From Conchocele bisecta (Eukaryota > Mollusca > Bivalvia > Lucinida > Thyasiridae): a stretch of DNA of 64,000 nucleotides. Location of the stretch: positions 32,746,791 to 32,810,790 of the forward strand of contig CM055272.1 in NCBI GenBank assembly GCA_029237695.1, written 5' to 3'. Both the position numbers and the translations under genes were made by a program. Below the pieces are notes generated by a model. That model was not told the DNA's origin. It saw nothing but the letters and a program-made list of their open reading frames with translations, and did no database searches. Shown here in pieces: positions 1 to 10,522 of this stretch (position 1 is the stretch's first letter; every line of letters begins with the position of its first letter).

Positions 1-121
1 AGGTTATGGTGCGCAGAGTTGCCCGCAATGATACAGACATCACAGATTTTCACCATCTTCGATTATTGTATTTTCTTACCTCTACAATTGAAATGGAAAA
101 TGTCAGGACTTGTGCTGTTAA

Positions 122-354
122 CCCTTTCAAACATAAATGACTGAAATTGAGTTTGATATGTTCATTTTTGTACACACAATGATTTTCGAAATTAGTCGAC
201 AGTATTTATAAAAATGGGGTTGTTATTTTTCTAAAAAATATGGAAATTACTTGCAAAAAGTGCAGATCCTGATGAGACGACCCGTTACGAGCCGGCTCAT
301 ATGGATTTACACTGTTGGTAAACACAGCTATAGAGGTATGTAATGTTGAAAGGG
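122..354. mobile_element. piggyBac-type MITE, copy 1
   Basis: The element is bounded by TTAA at 118-121 and 355-358. Its ends read CCCTTTCAAACA on the left and TGTTGAAAGGG on the right, so the termini are inverted. A TTAA target duplication with CCCTTT termini is the hallmark of the piggyBac superfamily. It has no coding capacity. The interior holds a short palindromic block around 270-330 (GTGCAGATCCTGATGAGAC) that recurs in copy 2 near 40.6 kb and is deleted from copy 3 near 4.2 kb. Confidence 0.75.
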
Positions 355-358
355 TTAA

Positions 359-837
359 GTATTTGAAGGAAGTGTCTCAGAAACTATCGAGTCTCATTTT
401 CCATACAATTATTCAACCGTTCAGTTCTGATCATTATCTTTCTGGGGCACATTTCACTTAACTTTGTACGATAAAATATGTCCGTACAAATATTTTATAA
501 TTTTACAACACATCAATGTGGCTCATTAATCCTATCATATGCAATTTAGTATAAAGGTAATTTTGCAAATGAATTGATGAATTTATTGTTTGCCCTAGTT
601 TCTTGACCAATGAAAGCACAGCTTTTCATCTCAATTAATCATTAAATGTGTCAATACACGGAGAGCTATATTTAGACAAGACCTTGTTGACATAATTTCC
701 TGTGACGCTAACCATTTTACTGCATGGGATCGATCGATTCAGTGTCAAATCGTCAATAGCGTAGTAGTATTGCCATTCGAAAGCACGTTTATGGGCGATG
801 CTTGGTGTGCACGCGAAGAGGCTGAGCCAACAATAAT
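359..837. other. AT-rich stretch, nothing recognised
   Basis: I see no exon, RNA gene or clear repeat boundary here. It lies upstream (on the + strand) of the recognised exons of the ASB-type gene and may be intron or intergenic DNA. The frame across about 721-837 is open for some 38 codons but has no recognised motif or good splice sites. Confidence 0.4.
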
Positions 838-951
838 ATAGTTATACGGTAGTTCACATATTGATTGAATTTTTAATAAACTAATTTCTTCACTCGCTGA
901 GCTCGCTCGAAATTAATTTATTGCAAATTCAATATGTGAACTATAACTATT
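838..951. repeat. Short foldback (hairpin) element
   Basis: The left arm runs from about 838 (ATAGTTATACGGTAGTTCAC) and the right arm ends near 951 (GTGAACTATAACTAT). They pair over roughly 50 bp each, meeting at a GAGCTC-centred turn near 900, with several mismatches and small gaps. This is one of many hairpin MITE-like units in the window. Confidence 0.65.
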
Positions 952-1174
952 ACACATATTTTTCTGATATAATATAGGGAATTAAGTTGAAACATCATTT
1001 ATTTGATCTGTAAAAAATATATTAAAAAGCGTTTACTTTTTTCTTCAGCTCATATAAGTGAATTTTCAACTTGATTAGTAACAAGCATTTTCCTAATTAG
1101 CTCTGTAACTACTGGAGTAATATTGATGTGATATAGCACAGATATGCAGCTGAATTACATATGTTAATAAATCA

Positions 1175-1490
1175 CCAGAATGGAGTCGTTCAGTGATGGC
1201 GGTTTCATGAGTTTCATCCTTATCAGAATCAGGACATCCCTGGTACATTTCTGGCTTCCGTGTTACTTGAGATTTGAATATTGTTGTGCCCATTATAAAA
1301 GTAGTAAGATAAGTACTACTCGTAATACTTTTAGGGTTGGGGCTAAGTGACTATAATGTGGTGAGGACCTGGCACCATCACAACAGGTGAAATATGGAAT
1401 CAAGCCCAACTAAAATAACCTTAGCTGTTGGCAGGTCGTTAACAGCACTAAATCAAATTAATTTGTTGATAAGTATTATCTTCATACATC
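1175..1490 (+). mobile_element. SINE-like repeat, family A
   Basis: It shares order and sequence with the copies at 3100-3505, 9445-9890 and 27750-28137. The shared blocks are a GTTTCATCCTTA/GGTTCATCC block, a 'gagggccaaa'-type middle, an ACTTTTAGGG...AAGTGACT block, GGACCTGGCACC, and a tail reading AGCTGTTGGCAGGTCGTTAA followed by an A-rich end. No coding frame is conserved between copies, as expected for a non-autonomous element. Confidence 0.6.
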
Positions 1491-2099
1491 AAGGTAAGTA
1501 TGTACATTTAAAATAGGATGAGAAGAGGAAATACATTGTGATCGGTGTATCAAAGGTTGTGTATACTGTAGTTACTACTTAATTATGTTGAATATACTAA
1601 TTTAATAAAAAATAAAAATACTTTGTTCAACTGAAAGTTGTGTTATCCCGCCTGTGCATCTGCACATAGAAGTTCATGTACACAGAGGTCCAGATAAGCA
1701 TTGTGTCTAATGACACCCCCTGATTTCAAATTTGTTGCATATTTTATTTTTGAAAATGGATCACATGGTTTTTGTTTTGGTAGAACATGCACTTGTTTGC
1801 TTTTGTCAGCTCAATTAAGTGAATTCTCAATTTTAGTAGAAAATGTTTACACCTCAGTTTGAAAGTGAAAGAGTAGTTTCAAATTATTGTGCATACATTA
1901 TATTCCCACCTTTGAAAATCAATCGCATTCAGGTAAATAAATGCATAAAATACACCAATACAAGACTTTACTTGAGCTCTGTGTACATGTACTGTCAACA
2001 AATGGGCCAACCACTGATCAAAGGAACGGGAAGATCCTGATCGTCTTGCACGCTGCAACATTGCACTTCTGGTCTAACCGTTTTGCTAATGACTTGCAC

Positions 2100-2400
2100 A
2101 ATTACTTCAGTCACTGAATGGGGATGGGCCATGCCGTAGTAGGAGATCTGGTATTGGACACCAGAGGTTGTGAGTTCAGTCCTCGCCATAGGCGTGAACA
2201 ATACTTGCATACTATTTCTATCCCACTAGTCTGTCTGATGAGACTTTAATACTGTGGTCCCGTCTCTGTATGACCTTAGCAGTTGCTGGGATGTTTAAAA
2301 CCCATCAGTAACTGGATGTTGAATGGCGTAGGCCCTGGTCCGGCTGGTTTGCGACTATGCCGGTTGCAAACATCGTAAAGTAATGTTTTCCAATCTGTTG
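2100..2400 (+). mobile_element. tRNA-derived SINE-like repeat
   Basis: Positions about 2118-2192 resemble a decayed tRNA. There is a GTAGTAGGAGA D-arm/A-box region, an anticodon arm with stem CTGGT/ACCAG around a loop carrying TGG (proline-like), and a GTGAGTTCAGTCCTC T-arm/B-box. A tRNA-unrelated body follows, ending in a block (CTTAGCAGTTGCTGGGATGT) that resembles tails of the other SINE-like repeats. This is more likely a SINE head than a working tRNA gene, because acceptor-stem pairing is poor. Confidence 0.5.
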
Positions 2401-2838
2401 CACAACTATGTTGTACATTACATTACATGTAGCATAGCCGGAATCAATTGAATTGGTGTTGGTACCTGACAGATTGATCGAGTGTGATTGATTGAATCAG
2501 ATTGTTGGGACTTCGCTGGTATCACATGTTGTAAGGTGCGTTTTATTCGCCTGTGGCCCAATATATAAATAGACAAGCTGGTAGTACCCACAGGTTGAAG
2601 TAACGGACGAAGGTTCATATATACATTAAATATACATAGAAGCATCAATAAGTGTAAACAAAATAAGCTAAACATTTTTTGCTCCCTCTTATAACATCGT
2701 AATGTGTTAGATGGAGTTTAAAAATGTTAGCTTATTTTTTTTAATAACTTATTGGTGCTTTTATGTATATTTAGGACTCGCAAACCCCTCGCCCTACGAT
2801 GCGTTTCGCCAAAAAAATATGCCTATTAAAAAAATCCC

Positions 2839-2916
2839 ATTACCCCACCCACCTGGTATCGTACTGTACATGACGTTAATAGATAGTACTGTATGAGACC
2901 AAGTGGGTGGGGTAAT
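2839..2916. repeat. Inverted repeat (about 30 bp arms)
   Basis: The arms at 2839-2868 (ATTACCCCACCCACCTGG...) and 2887-2916 (...CCAAGTGGGTGGGGTAAT) pair with a few mismatches around an 18-nt loop. Confidence 0.65.
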
Positions 2917-3099
2917 GAATTTATTTGTAATAGTCATTTTCTTTGTATCACAGGTCCGAGTATTCCACCTGTGATATCATCTGCCTTCCGACGAGCCTGT
3001 ATGGTATAGCGCGCTCTGTCCGTCAGTCCGATTTGCGTTAATGCAGTATATACAGGATCATGTGGATGATGAGGAGACTATTTTATTCATATGTACATA

Positions 3100-3505
3100 G
3101 GTGGGTGACAGGTGCCATGGGAGCACGCGATGGGTAATTTAACGATCGGGGTTCATCCTTACCGGAATCCCGACTGGAGACCTGGTTTGGCCCTCACATA
3201 CGTCTTTGGCATTTTGTATGTGACAGTTGAATCTGGTTATACCCCTTATGTGAGTATTACGATATTCGTAATTCTATTTTAGGGGAAGGGGCCAAGTGAC
3301 TTGTTGTGGTATGGACCTGGCACCAGGTCAGGGTTATTCTAATTTCAGGGCTGAATATATTTGTTCTCGATGTAAATATTCCGTTCTGGTTTTGGGATTT
3401 TCTCCCCAATGCAGCAGGTTAAAATGGGATCGAACCCGTTTGCCCGGCCTTACATGACCTCAGCTGTTGATAGGCCGTTAAACACTAATAAACAAACAAA
3501 CATAT
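3100..3505 (+). mobile_element. SINE-like repeat, family A, near full length
   Basis: It runs from a GGGTGACAGG block through GGGGTTCATCC, TTTGGCCCTCACATACGTC, GGACCTGGCACCAGGTCAGG and GATCGAACCCGTTTG to GATAGGCCGTTAAACACTAA. It ends in an AAAC-type simple tail. It is very close to the copy at 27750-28137. The GGTTCATCC block resembles a pol III B box. Confidence 0.7.
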
Positions 3506-3529
3506 GTACATACAATAAAATACAGTTGA

Positions 3530-4092
3530 TCTTTCCCTTTAATTGGCCGGATCTGCTATTTGTGTTCTATTTTCCATTGTTCACATCAACAACATGGTTT
3601 GGTAGAACTTTACAATCTTTTCCATTGCTGTCAAACCATGTTTTGTTGAAATGGTACACAAACGGGTCTCTGAACACAACACGAAGCCGTTTACGAAAAT
3701 TTGATATGTTAATTAATAAAGCCGTAAATATCGTATTCCGATTAAGCCCAAAATTGCCACCCCGCTTGGATTTGTGTCGCTAAACACGATGCCGTTCACG
3801 AAAAATCGATATCTTCACTAACGACGCCGTAAATGACGTCGAAAGTTTCAAACATTGTACAGCGATTACAGCTTTACTAATTGAGATATAACACTTTTGT
3901 AAACGGATTCTGGTTCAAGGCGGCAAGATGTATGCGTGTTGAAAGTTTCAGCCGAATCGGACACGGAAAGTTTCCAAAATGTCAACGTTGTCCGACCCGG
4001 CTGAACATTGGCATATCGATAGGATTTCGCTCGCTAAACACGATGCCGTTCACGAAAAATCGATAGCTTAGTTAACGACACCGTAAATGACG
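3530..4092 (+). repeat. Solo arm of the giant foldback element
   Basis: This is a detached, diverged copy of the terminal arm seen repeatedly at 41.5-57 kb. It begins GTGTTCTATTTTCCATTGTT, contains the CATCAACAACATGGTTTGGT block, then the GCCGTTCACGAAAAATCGAT subrepeat twice (3791 and 4047, period about 256). It shows that the arm family is dispersed in the genome and is not confined to the large array. Confidence 0.75.
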
Positions 4093-4123
4093 GCACACCG
4101 AGTGTGCATGTACCTTTAATAAT

Positions 4124-4191
4124 AGTGGAACCTCTCTAAACTGGACACACCAGGGACCTCCCAGGGTGTACGGCTTATAGACGTTCCACTG
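4124..4191. mobile_element. Very short pogo/Tigger-like MITE
   Basis: The left end AGTGGAACCTCTCTAAACTG and right end TATAGACGTTCCACT form terminal inverted repeats in only 68 bp. The CAGTGGAACCTCT-type terminus resembles pogo/Tigger ends. The element is small and the assignment rests on the termini alone. Confidence 0.4.
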
Positions 4192-4199
4192 CATTTTAA

Positions 4200-4336
4200 C
4201 CCTTTCAACAGCACATACCTGTATATAGTGGTATTGGTAAACAGGTATTTTGCAAGTAATTTTCATATTTTTGAGAACGAAACAAATCTTTTCATAAATG
4301 GACTACTACTGAAAATCATTTTGTGACGATTGCATT
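4200..4336 (-). mobile_element. piggyBac-type MITE, copy 3 (truncated)
   Basis: It starts CCCTTTCAACA directly after TTAA (4196-4199). It is colinear with the reverse complement of copy 1 but lacks the internal GATCCTGATGAGAC block. The far terminus and second TTAA are not recognisable. Confidence 0.6.
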
Positions 4337-4369
4337 GGTTGTAAATTCAGATTCGGAAATCTGACTCAA

Positions 4370-4635
4370 AACCACTTGTTTCGGGTACACCATGTGTCTG
4401 TGAATGAAGAAATGAGACTTACATGTTCTGTGACCAGTATAGATCCAGATCAGCCAGTGCATCCGGCCGCACAGTATGATCAGGGTCTGCACTGTTTGCC
4501 ATTCCATCAATGAAACACCGGACATAGCAAAATAGATCGCTATCAGACTACATGAGTATGCTATTTGGTATCAGTTAATCTGGTCAAAAATCCCATAAGC
4601 CTAATTTCTCCAGTCACAGCCACATATTTGTTTTA
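4370..4635. repeat. Dispersed GATCAG-type repeat, intron copy 1
   Basis: It contains GATCCAGATCAGCCAGTGCA, a CCGCACAGTATGATCAGGGT block, GTCTGCACTGTTTGCCATTC and a block ending AATTTCTCCAGTCACAGCCA. A second copy at 9955-10165 keeps the same order. Both copies end just before a splice acceptor of the ASB-type gene. Confidence 0.6.
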
Positions 4636-4648
4636 TTTTATTTTATAG

Positions 4649-4852
4649 TAACACAACTGCGTTATACTGGGCCATTTTCAATTGTCTTGAAAAGACTCTG
4701 AAACTCCTTATGGAGGCTGGAGTGGAGCTAACGCACGTGTCGCTGGCTCGGTATCCGCGGAACATCCAGGTGATGAGGAACTCGGCACTCCGTCCTCTGT
4801 TGACGCAGTATGTCGAGCAACCTCGGCCATTGCAGCAGTGTTGCAGACTAAG
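4649..4852 (+). CDS. ASB-type ankyrin/SOCS-box protein, penultimate exon
   Basis: This exon encodes the end of an ankyrin region and the start of a SOCS box. ASB proteins are substrate-recognition subunits of Cullin5-Elongin B/C ubiquitin ligases. The acceptor is a T-rich tract ending TTTTATAG, after which 67 codons are open (4650-4850). TALYWA and LKLLMEAGVEL match an ankyrin helix pair, with its usual TALxxA and LLLxAGA positions. After about 30 residues comes PRPLQQCCRL, the Elongin-binding BC-box start of a SOCS box. The donor is AAG|GTACTA, and AG at 4851-4852 leaves the last codon in phase 2. The T at 10212 completes AGT (Ser), giving the continuous BC box PLQQCCRLSVRKHL. Earlier exons were not recognised in the 4.6 kb upstream and may lie outside the window. 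The member of the ASB family is not determined. Confidence 0.8.
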
Positions 4853-4997
4853 GTACTACAGTCAGAATTCCTCCCGGCACAATAAGCCGCCAAACCAATC
4901 GGCATGCTCTTTAATCTGCTCGATATACCGGCAAATTCGGCTTCCGGCACCGGCAGGGAATTCCCGCAAACGAATACACAGTTTAAGTCTTATTTAA

Positions 4998-5225
4998 TGT
5001 GCGTTATAACGGCGCCGGTACCCGGCGTCGCTGGTACCAGCACTGTGACCCAGCTCTGTTATCCGGCATTACGGAAACCGATATCCGGGAACCAGTCACT
5101 GACCATATAATGTGCGTCATAACGGCGCCGGTACCCGGCATCGTTGGTACCCGGCGTCGCTGGTACCAGCTGTTATCCGGCATTACGTGCCGGAAACCGA
5201 TATTCGGGAACCAGTCACAGACCAT
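4998..5225. repeat. GC-rich tandem duplication in intron
   Basis: There are two units of about 111-117 bp beginning ATGTGCGTTATAACGGCGCC and ATGTGCGTCATAACGGCGCC. Both contain CGGCGTCGCTGGTACCAG and GGGAACCAGTCAC. The second unit has a local GGTACCCGGC duplication. The block is markedly GC-rich for the window. The open frames through it are repeat artefacts. Confidence 0.7.
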
Positions 5226-6179
5226 AGCTAAACAATTTCACAGCTGATTAACCCCGACCTGCTGTCATAAATCGCGGCAATTAACGTGTCGGTACCTTGT
5301 AACCTGCTGTGATGTACTATTTTGCAAACATCAATTAAGAAATGGACAGTTAGCAACTAAATTTACAAGTGATTAAATCCAGCAAGGACCGATAGATTGT
5401 AAATAAAAAAATATCATAATCGTGAAAAATTTAAATAATTATCGAGTAACATTGCCTCTGGGCGAGTTCAGACAGGGACGTATCGTCATGTAAATATTTA
5501 AAGGGAAACCACTCTACATGTTTTTGCTTTGTATTTTTATAAATTTTAGCATGTAAATTAAAACAAGCTGTTTATTAAAATATGTGTTTCTTTTCTATAT
5601 GCACAGTGTTTGGCGAATTGCTAACAAAATAAAGAAACAATTTCACAGATAATCCGGTATTCACCACGCGCTCTACAATTAACAACAGGTTCGCCTGTAA
5701 CCTAGACTTTGTCAAATACCGGATTAGCTTTGAATGTTGTTGGTTTCTTTGATATAAATTCGTATATATGCATTGCTTTATCAATGTAGTGACAAATAAG
5801 TATATATCTCGCCGATAATGCTAATGTAAAATGACAGCAAATAGCGTCGATACAATGCGTGGTTACCAATTACCGACATGTTCCAATTACCGGAATTATC
5901 CCGACAGTCTGATAGCGAGGAGAAAATCGCCGATTCTTTATACCGGCATATTCGTTATAACGGCAGATTCATCTCTGACGAACTATGCCGTTGTAACAAA
6001 TTCTGACTGTACCATATTATTTGTTTCTATGTAAATATTCTGTTCTGATTTTGTATAAAAATATGGTTTTCCATGGCAAAGACTGTCAACATATTTAGGG
6101 TTAGTATGGTTATACTGGTTTATCACAGTATTTGGACACAGTTTAAACAAATGGTGTCCGAGCAATTACGGTATTTTAA
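5226..6179. other. AT-rich intron, nothing recognised
   Basis: This is part of the 5.36 kb intron (4853-10211) of the ASB-type gene. I see no exon or well-bounded repeat. Short hairpins are present, for example near 5640-5730 (ATCCGGTATT / AATACCGGAT). Confidence 0.5.
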
Positions 6180-6452
6180 TTTTTGTTGGCGCTAAGTTTT
6201 TTTTGTATCTAAAGAGTATTATACCCCCAGATTTGAAACTCAATGCGTACATTGTATTTTACTTTTACTAATGTATTATTGATTTTTTTCCATATTAAAT
6301 AGGGAACAAATGATAACAAATGATAAACAATAAAACAAATTTAAAAATCCATTTACTTCAGCTTTTTGCAATTCAACTACCTATTTAAAGTGAATTTTCA
6401 ACTTTATTACAGCAGTTTCCATATCCAACTTTCGCGGCCACCTTACCTGTAG
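6180..6452 (-). mobile_element. hAT-type MITE family copy (inverted, degraded)
   Basis: Read in reverse it matches the intact element at 15013-15310. Shared blocks include TGTATCTAAAGAGTATTATA, a run reading CCCCCAGATTTGAAACTCAA, and the AT-rich middle. At its outer end it adds CCAACTTTCGCGGCCACCTT, which recurs inverted at 8228-8256. Confidence 0.55.
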
Positions 6453-7021
6453 AAAGTCTGCATCAGTAGCGGCGATTTTTATATGGAATTATATAGGAGA
6501 CTATTACCTTTTCTTATGTAACTTTTAAACTACACAACCGATTGAAAATGCACAAGTCACATTTTAAACTTCAATTATTGTACTTTATGATGATCTTCAA
6601 TCGTGTTTTTAAAATAAAAAGATTTTGGTCCTTTTTAGCTTTAAACATAGTCGGTAGTTTTTATATGATTTATATAGCAAATTGTGATTTTTCTTCTCGA
6701 TTTTCGTTGGGAAAATTGAAAAATTTCTTTTTATAATAATAGTTGCACAAAATGCACAGGTATTTTCAATTAGCACATTCATTTTTCTATCTATGATATA
6801 AAAATTATGTTTCTAAGTTAATATTATTTTGGTCCTTTTTAGATAATAATAATGACACCATCTGTTTTCATTTTCCAATTAGCGCATCACGGAAATCTTT
6901 GGCAATTTCCGTGATATTCGTTGAAACGGGCACCTGCTTACGGTCACTCTGAAAGCTTATATGTTGCCCGAGGCATGACCGTGTTGTCGGTAAAATTATT
7001 GGTACTTTACCCAACATTTTC

Positions 7022-8012
7022 TACTGATTTGTAATATCAGCATATAATGTGTCTCATTTGATTATCGCGATACTTTCAACTTGCAATACTTAATATAATT
7101 TCATCTTTATTTGATTTGGCTAGAAATAGTTAATGTAATTCCCTTTTTACATGTACGCAGGAATTATAAGTGTTGGTCAGACTACGTTAGTTTACAAGAT
7201 TATTTACACTGGTTGTAAATATTTGTATCCATGCATGTTTTCTCTTGATTTCACGGCAATATTAACGGGATTTATACCGATTATCGAAACTAATATTGGT
7301 GAAAGTGTCACCAATTATAAAATTGTCAATAAATGGAAATGTGTTGATTTTATTTACAGGGAATTAAGCAGAATTATCGCGAATTATTTACTGCAAACTA
7401 AACCTTGAACTATATTTGTACAACCAGGGTAGACCCCGTTCAGAATATGCGATTGCGCAGCTTGATCTGGGTATACACTGGTTGCAATCGCTGTTTTGCA
7501 TTAGGCCACATGTATATTGCCCGAGATATTAACTTTAAAAAAAGTTCGCTAGCCTGCGAATATATATAACGAGTACATCGGTCATCTGTAATTATTTACG
7601 TGATTTGTTTTCTCCGCATAACTATAGTGCAGGCTACATAATGATTAATGATCATAGTATACACCTATAGCAACTGATATACTGGTTTGTAATTTCAGCA
7701 TAGACTTTGTCTTATTTGATTATCTTTGAGATAATTGCAACTTGCAATACTTACTATAATTTCATATTTATTTGATATGGTTAGAAATAATTAACGTAAT
7801 TCCCTTTGTACGTACACGGGAATTATAAATCTTGGTCAGATTACGTTAGTTTACAAATTTACTTACGCTGGTTGTAAATATTTGTATCATTGCATGTTTT
7901 CTCTTGATTTCATGGCAATATTAACGGGATTCATAGTATACCGATTATCGAAACTAATAGTGGTGAATTATTTACTGCAAACTAAACTTCCTTGAACTTT
8001 ATTTGTACAAAG
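7022..8012 (+). repeat. Direct duplication (two units, about 660 bp apart)
   Basis: Unit 1 (7022-7426) and unit 2 (7679-8012) share TTGTAATATCAGCATA, TTTACACTGGTTGTAAATAT, GCATGTTTTCTCTTGATTTC and ATTTACTGCAAACTAAAC blocks. Unit 2 lacks about 65 bp present in unit 1 after AACTAATAT. A GATCTGG-type repeat block (7440-7500) lies between the two. No coding potential is shared between units. Confidence 0.65.
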
Positions 8013-8227
8013 GAAGAATATTTAATTCCACATTTGGTATAAAATATTTGAGATGTCATTTACGGAAAACATATTTAACTTTGGAAATCATTTCCATGTG
8101 GTCATAAACGTCATTTTCAATAAAATAAACATGTTCGGGAAGTGAGATACATGTTAACCTGACACGTTAATTCGAATATCACAGTGGCCAGCTGAAATTG
8201 ACCATGTGGTCACTATGGATTTTGTCC

Positions 8228-8395
8228 AGGTAAGGTGGCCGCGAAAGTTGGATATGACTACTCAAGTTGAAAATCAATGCGTATTTTCACATTGCTGTGA
8301 GTATTTTGTGCTCCCACTTTTGATACTCAATGCGTATTCTGCCAAAATAAGTGTGTACAATACGCCAATACGCACCTTATCTGGAGCTCTGCATA
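8228..8395 (+). mobile_element. hAT-type MITE family copy (partial)
   Basis: It contains AATGCGTATTTTCACATTG, CAATACGCCAATACGCACC and ends TTATCTGGAGCTCTG, the terminus of the intact element at 15013-15310. Confidence 0.55.
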
Positions 8396-8759
8396 AAGAT
8401 TACTTTAATGTGAAAAAGACAATGAAATGTAGGCCAGTCTCCCTTGTCTGACCATCTCGCCGTACTTCGCCGATAGTGATTTAGATTTTTTTGTCTCACC
8501 TACATGTCTGTCAGTGGCACATAGCGGTCACACGTATGGTGTCGTCGTCAACATAGGCATCAATGAAAAAACTAGCCATCACAATTCCGACGTTTTCGGT
8601 GTCGTACACCGATATGCAGCCTATGCTCAATAAATGTAAATCCAATAAGTGTTTACAAGAACAAATTGTTAATGTGACATTTACAGACTATCATAAATTT
8701 TCACTTACACACATTTTAGTCGTACAAAGTTTAGTGAAACGGCCTCTGTTGTGTAAGTA

Positions 8760-9131
8760 CAGTGCAACCTCTCTACAACAGCCACCCATAGGAAGACGCA
8801 AAACTGGCTGTTGTAGAGAGGTGGCTGTTGTAAGGAGGTTAATGCTGAATTAAATTTTGTCGTCCGCTGTGTATTTATTTTCTTTGATAATTCTCATTAA
8901 AAACATGCTTTGGCAACATTTTAGAATCATTTCCAATGGAAATGATTCTAAAATGCTGTCAAAACATGTTTTTATTGAGGAAGAAGGCAAAGCAACAGCA
9001 GGCGACAATTTTCGTGCTCAGCAGTCTAAGGGTTAGATACAGAGGAAATCATACATTTAGGATATAAAATAGCGGCTGTTATAGAGAGGGTGTTGTTGTA
9101 GAGAGGTGGCCGTTCGGGGAGGTTCGATTGT
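8760..9131. mobile_element. pogo/Tigger-like MITE with nested hairpin
   Basis: The left terminus CAGTGCAACCTCTCTACAAC and the right terminus, which reads CAATCGAACCTCCCCGAACG in reverse, form inverted repeats of the Tigger type. TGGCTGTTGTAGAGAGGTGG repeats occur near both ends. A separate near-perfect hairpin occupies 8891-8981 inside it. Confidence 0.6.
8891..8981. repeat. Near-perfect hairpin (foldback MITE)
   Basis: The arms of about 45 bp meet at 8935/8936 with no loop (CATTTCCA|TGGAAATG). They carry TTTTAGAATC and its complement, with 4-5 mismatches. It resembles the hairpins at 13987-14066 and near 39555. Confidence 0.75.
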
Positions 9132-9444
9132 TCACTAAACTTCATACGACTAAAATATTTGTAAGTGCAAATTTAGGATCGTCTGGAAATTTCAATTGAT
9201 GGATTTACATTTATTGAACTTAGACAGCCTATGTTCAATAAATGTATCTGCAATACTTTTTTACAAGAAAACATTGTTAATTTGAAATTTACAGAATATC
9301 ATAATTTTGCACTTACGAACATTTACGAACGGCACCCAGATATTGTGGTTTCTGTGCATGAGTATTATAATGGATTGAAGCTCATTTTCCAAATTTGTTC
9401 TATAACTCTGGCCCCGTGCAGGCACCGGGGCGGGATCAACTGAT

Positions 9445-9893
9445 CCTGAGAATAGTGCTGCAGTAGCCATTGCTTGTCGTAAAAGGCGACTAAACTGGCT
9501 TAACGATTGGGTTCATACTTTCCGGAACCCACTATACCGGATTTGGCCCTCATGTACATTTCTGGCTTTCTTGTATGTGAGAGTTGAGTCGGGCTATGCC
9601 CCATATATAAAATTAAGATTAGCGCTAATCCTATTACTTTTAGGGGATGGGATAAATGATGCTGGTGTGGCGAGGGCCTGGCACCAGATCAGGTTGTTCT
9701 AATTTCAGGACTGAATATATATTTTGATTGTAAATATTGAGTTCTGAAGTTGGGATTTACCCCCCTCGGACAGGTGGATACGGGACACGACCCCGTTGAC
9801 CCGTCTGCGTGTAGACTCCCTGAGGCTTGTACCTCTATGTCAGAAAAGCGGACGTTAAACCCAATTCACTCACTCACTCACTCTATAACTCTG
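9445..9893 (+). mobile_element. SINE-like repeat, family A variant with different tail
   Basis: The head carries ATTGCTTGTCGTAAAAGGCG and GGGTTCATACTTTCCGGAAC. The middle carries TTTGGCCCTCATGTACATTT and GAGGGCCTGGCACCAG. Unlike the other copies it ends with GACGTTAAACCCAATTCACT and a (CACT)n simple tail. It probably represents a related subfamily. Confidence 0.65.
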
Positions 9894-9954
9894 ACTCAAC
9901 AATAAAATTTCCGATTTCAAGCTTGAGAACAGAATGTGCCCTGTAAGTTATTTG

Positions 9955-10165
9955 TGGTTGTGATTGGAGAAATGGAGCTTATGGGTTTTGCGACCAGTGT
10001 AGGTTCAGGATCTGCACTGTTCACCATTTCATCAATGAAACACCCGTCATTATTCTAACAACCAACATAGATCGTTAACCGGCTATCGGAGTGTACTATT
10101 TGATTAGGAGTAACACTGTTCACAAATCCCATTAGCCACATTTCTCCAGACGCAGCCACATATAA
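9955..10165. repeat. Dispersed GATCAG-type repeat, intron copy 2
   Basis: It is colinear with the copy at 4370-4635: GCGACCAGTGTAGGTTCAGG, GATCTGCACTGTTCACCATT, CATCAATGAAACACC, and a CATTTCTCCAGACGCAGCCA end. It stops about 45 bp before the terminal-exon acceptor. Confidence 0.6.
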
Positions 10166-10211
10166 GCACAGGCCCCTGTTGTTGAACTCCAATCTAACTT
10201 GCTTGTTTCAG

Positions 10212-10323
10212 TGTGCGGAAACATCTTTGTGACGTGTACAAATGCCGTAGCATCATGGATGGACTTATGTCACTTCCCGTGCCAGTGAAGCTCAGAGACT
10301 TTCTTGCTTTGAAGAATAGATGA
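10212..10323 (+). CDS. ASB-type ankyrin/SOCS-box protein, terminal exon
   Basis: This exon encodes the rest of the SOCS box and the stop codon. The acceptor is GCTTGTTTCAG at 10201-10211. The first base T completes the phase-2 codon left at 4852, then 36 codons run to TGA at 10321-10323. Together with the upstream exon this gives the BC box (PLQQCCRLSVRKHL) and a Cul5-box-like C-terminus (LPVPVKLRDFL), the usual LPxPxxLxxYL pattern of ASB proteins. The protein ends 6 residues after the box, also typical. The phase match, the splice signals and the motif continuity across a 5.36 kb intron are independent lines of support. A poly(A) signal follows about 78 nt after the stop. The substrate is unknown. 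Confidence 0.82.
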
Positions 10324-10400
10324 GACCATACAGGAGATGAAGAAGATGCCAGGTTTGATTAGCCGCATGATGTTTACCACATTTACTTCTTTACTGTAAT

Positions 10401-10406
10401 AATAAA
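10401..10406 (+). terminator. Poly(A) signal of the ASB-type gene
   Basis: A canonical AATAAA lies 78 nt after the stop codon at 10323, at a normal distance for a short 3' UTR. Confidence 0.65.
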
Positions 10407-10522
10407 TATCCTAAGTATTTGGGCATGATTTGTTTTGGGAAACCCCTAATTCCCAAAACAAATTGTATCCAAATTCTGTATTATTGTGATAAACCAATAC
10501 ACGATACTAATGCAAGATATAG

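Larger units (their letters stand above)
8610..9230. repeat. Inverted repeat split by a nested MITE
   Basis: The block at about 8618-8746 (CAATAAATGTAAATCCA ... ATTTTAGTCGTACAAAGTTT) is repeated in reverse at 9132-9226. Part of it occurs again in direct orientation at 9228-9330 (TTCAATAAATGTATCTGCAA). The pogo-like MITE at 8760-9131 sits exactly between the arms. Confidence 0.6.

Noticed and set aside
4710..5110. Continuing the ASB exon frame past 4852 into the GC-rich duplicated block
   Set aside because: The donor at 4853 gives an exact in-phase join to a SOCS box; the read-through is not SOCS-like and enters a tandem duplication.
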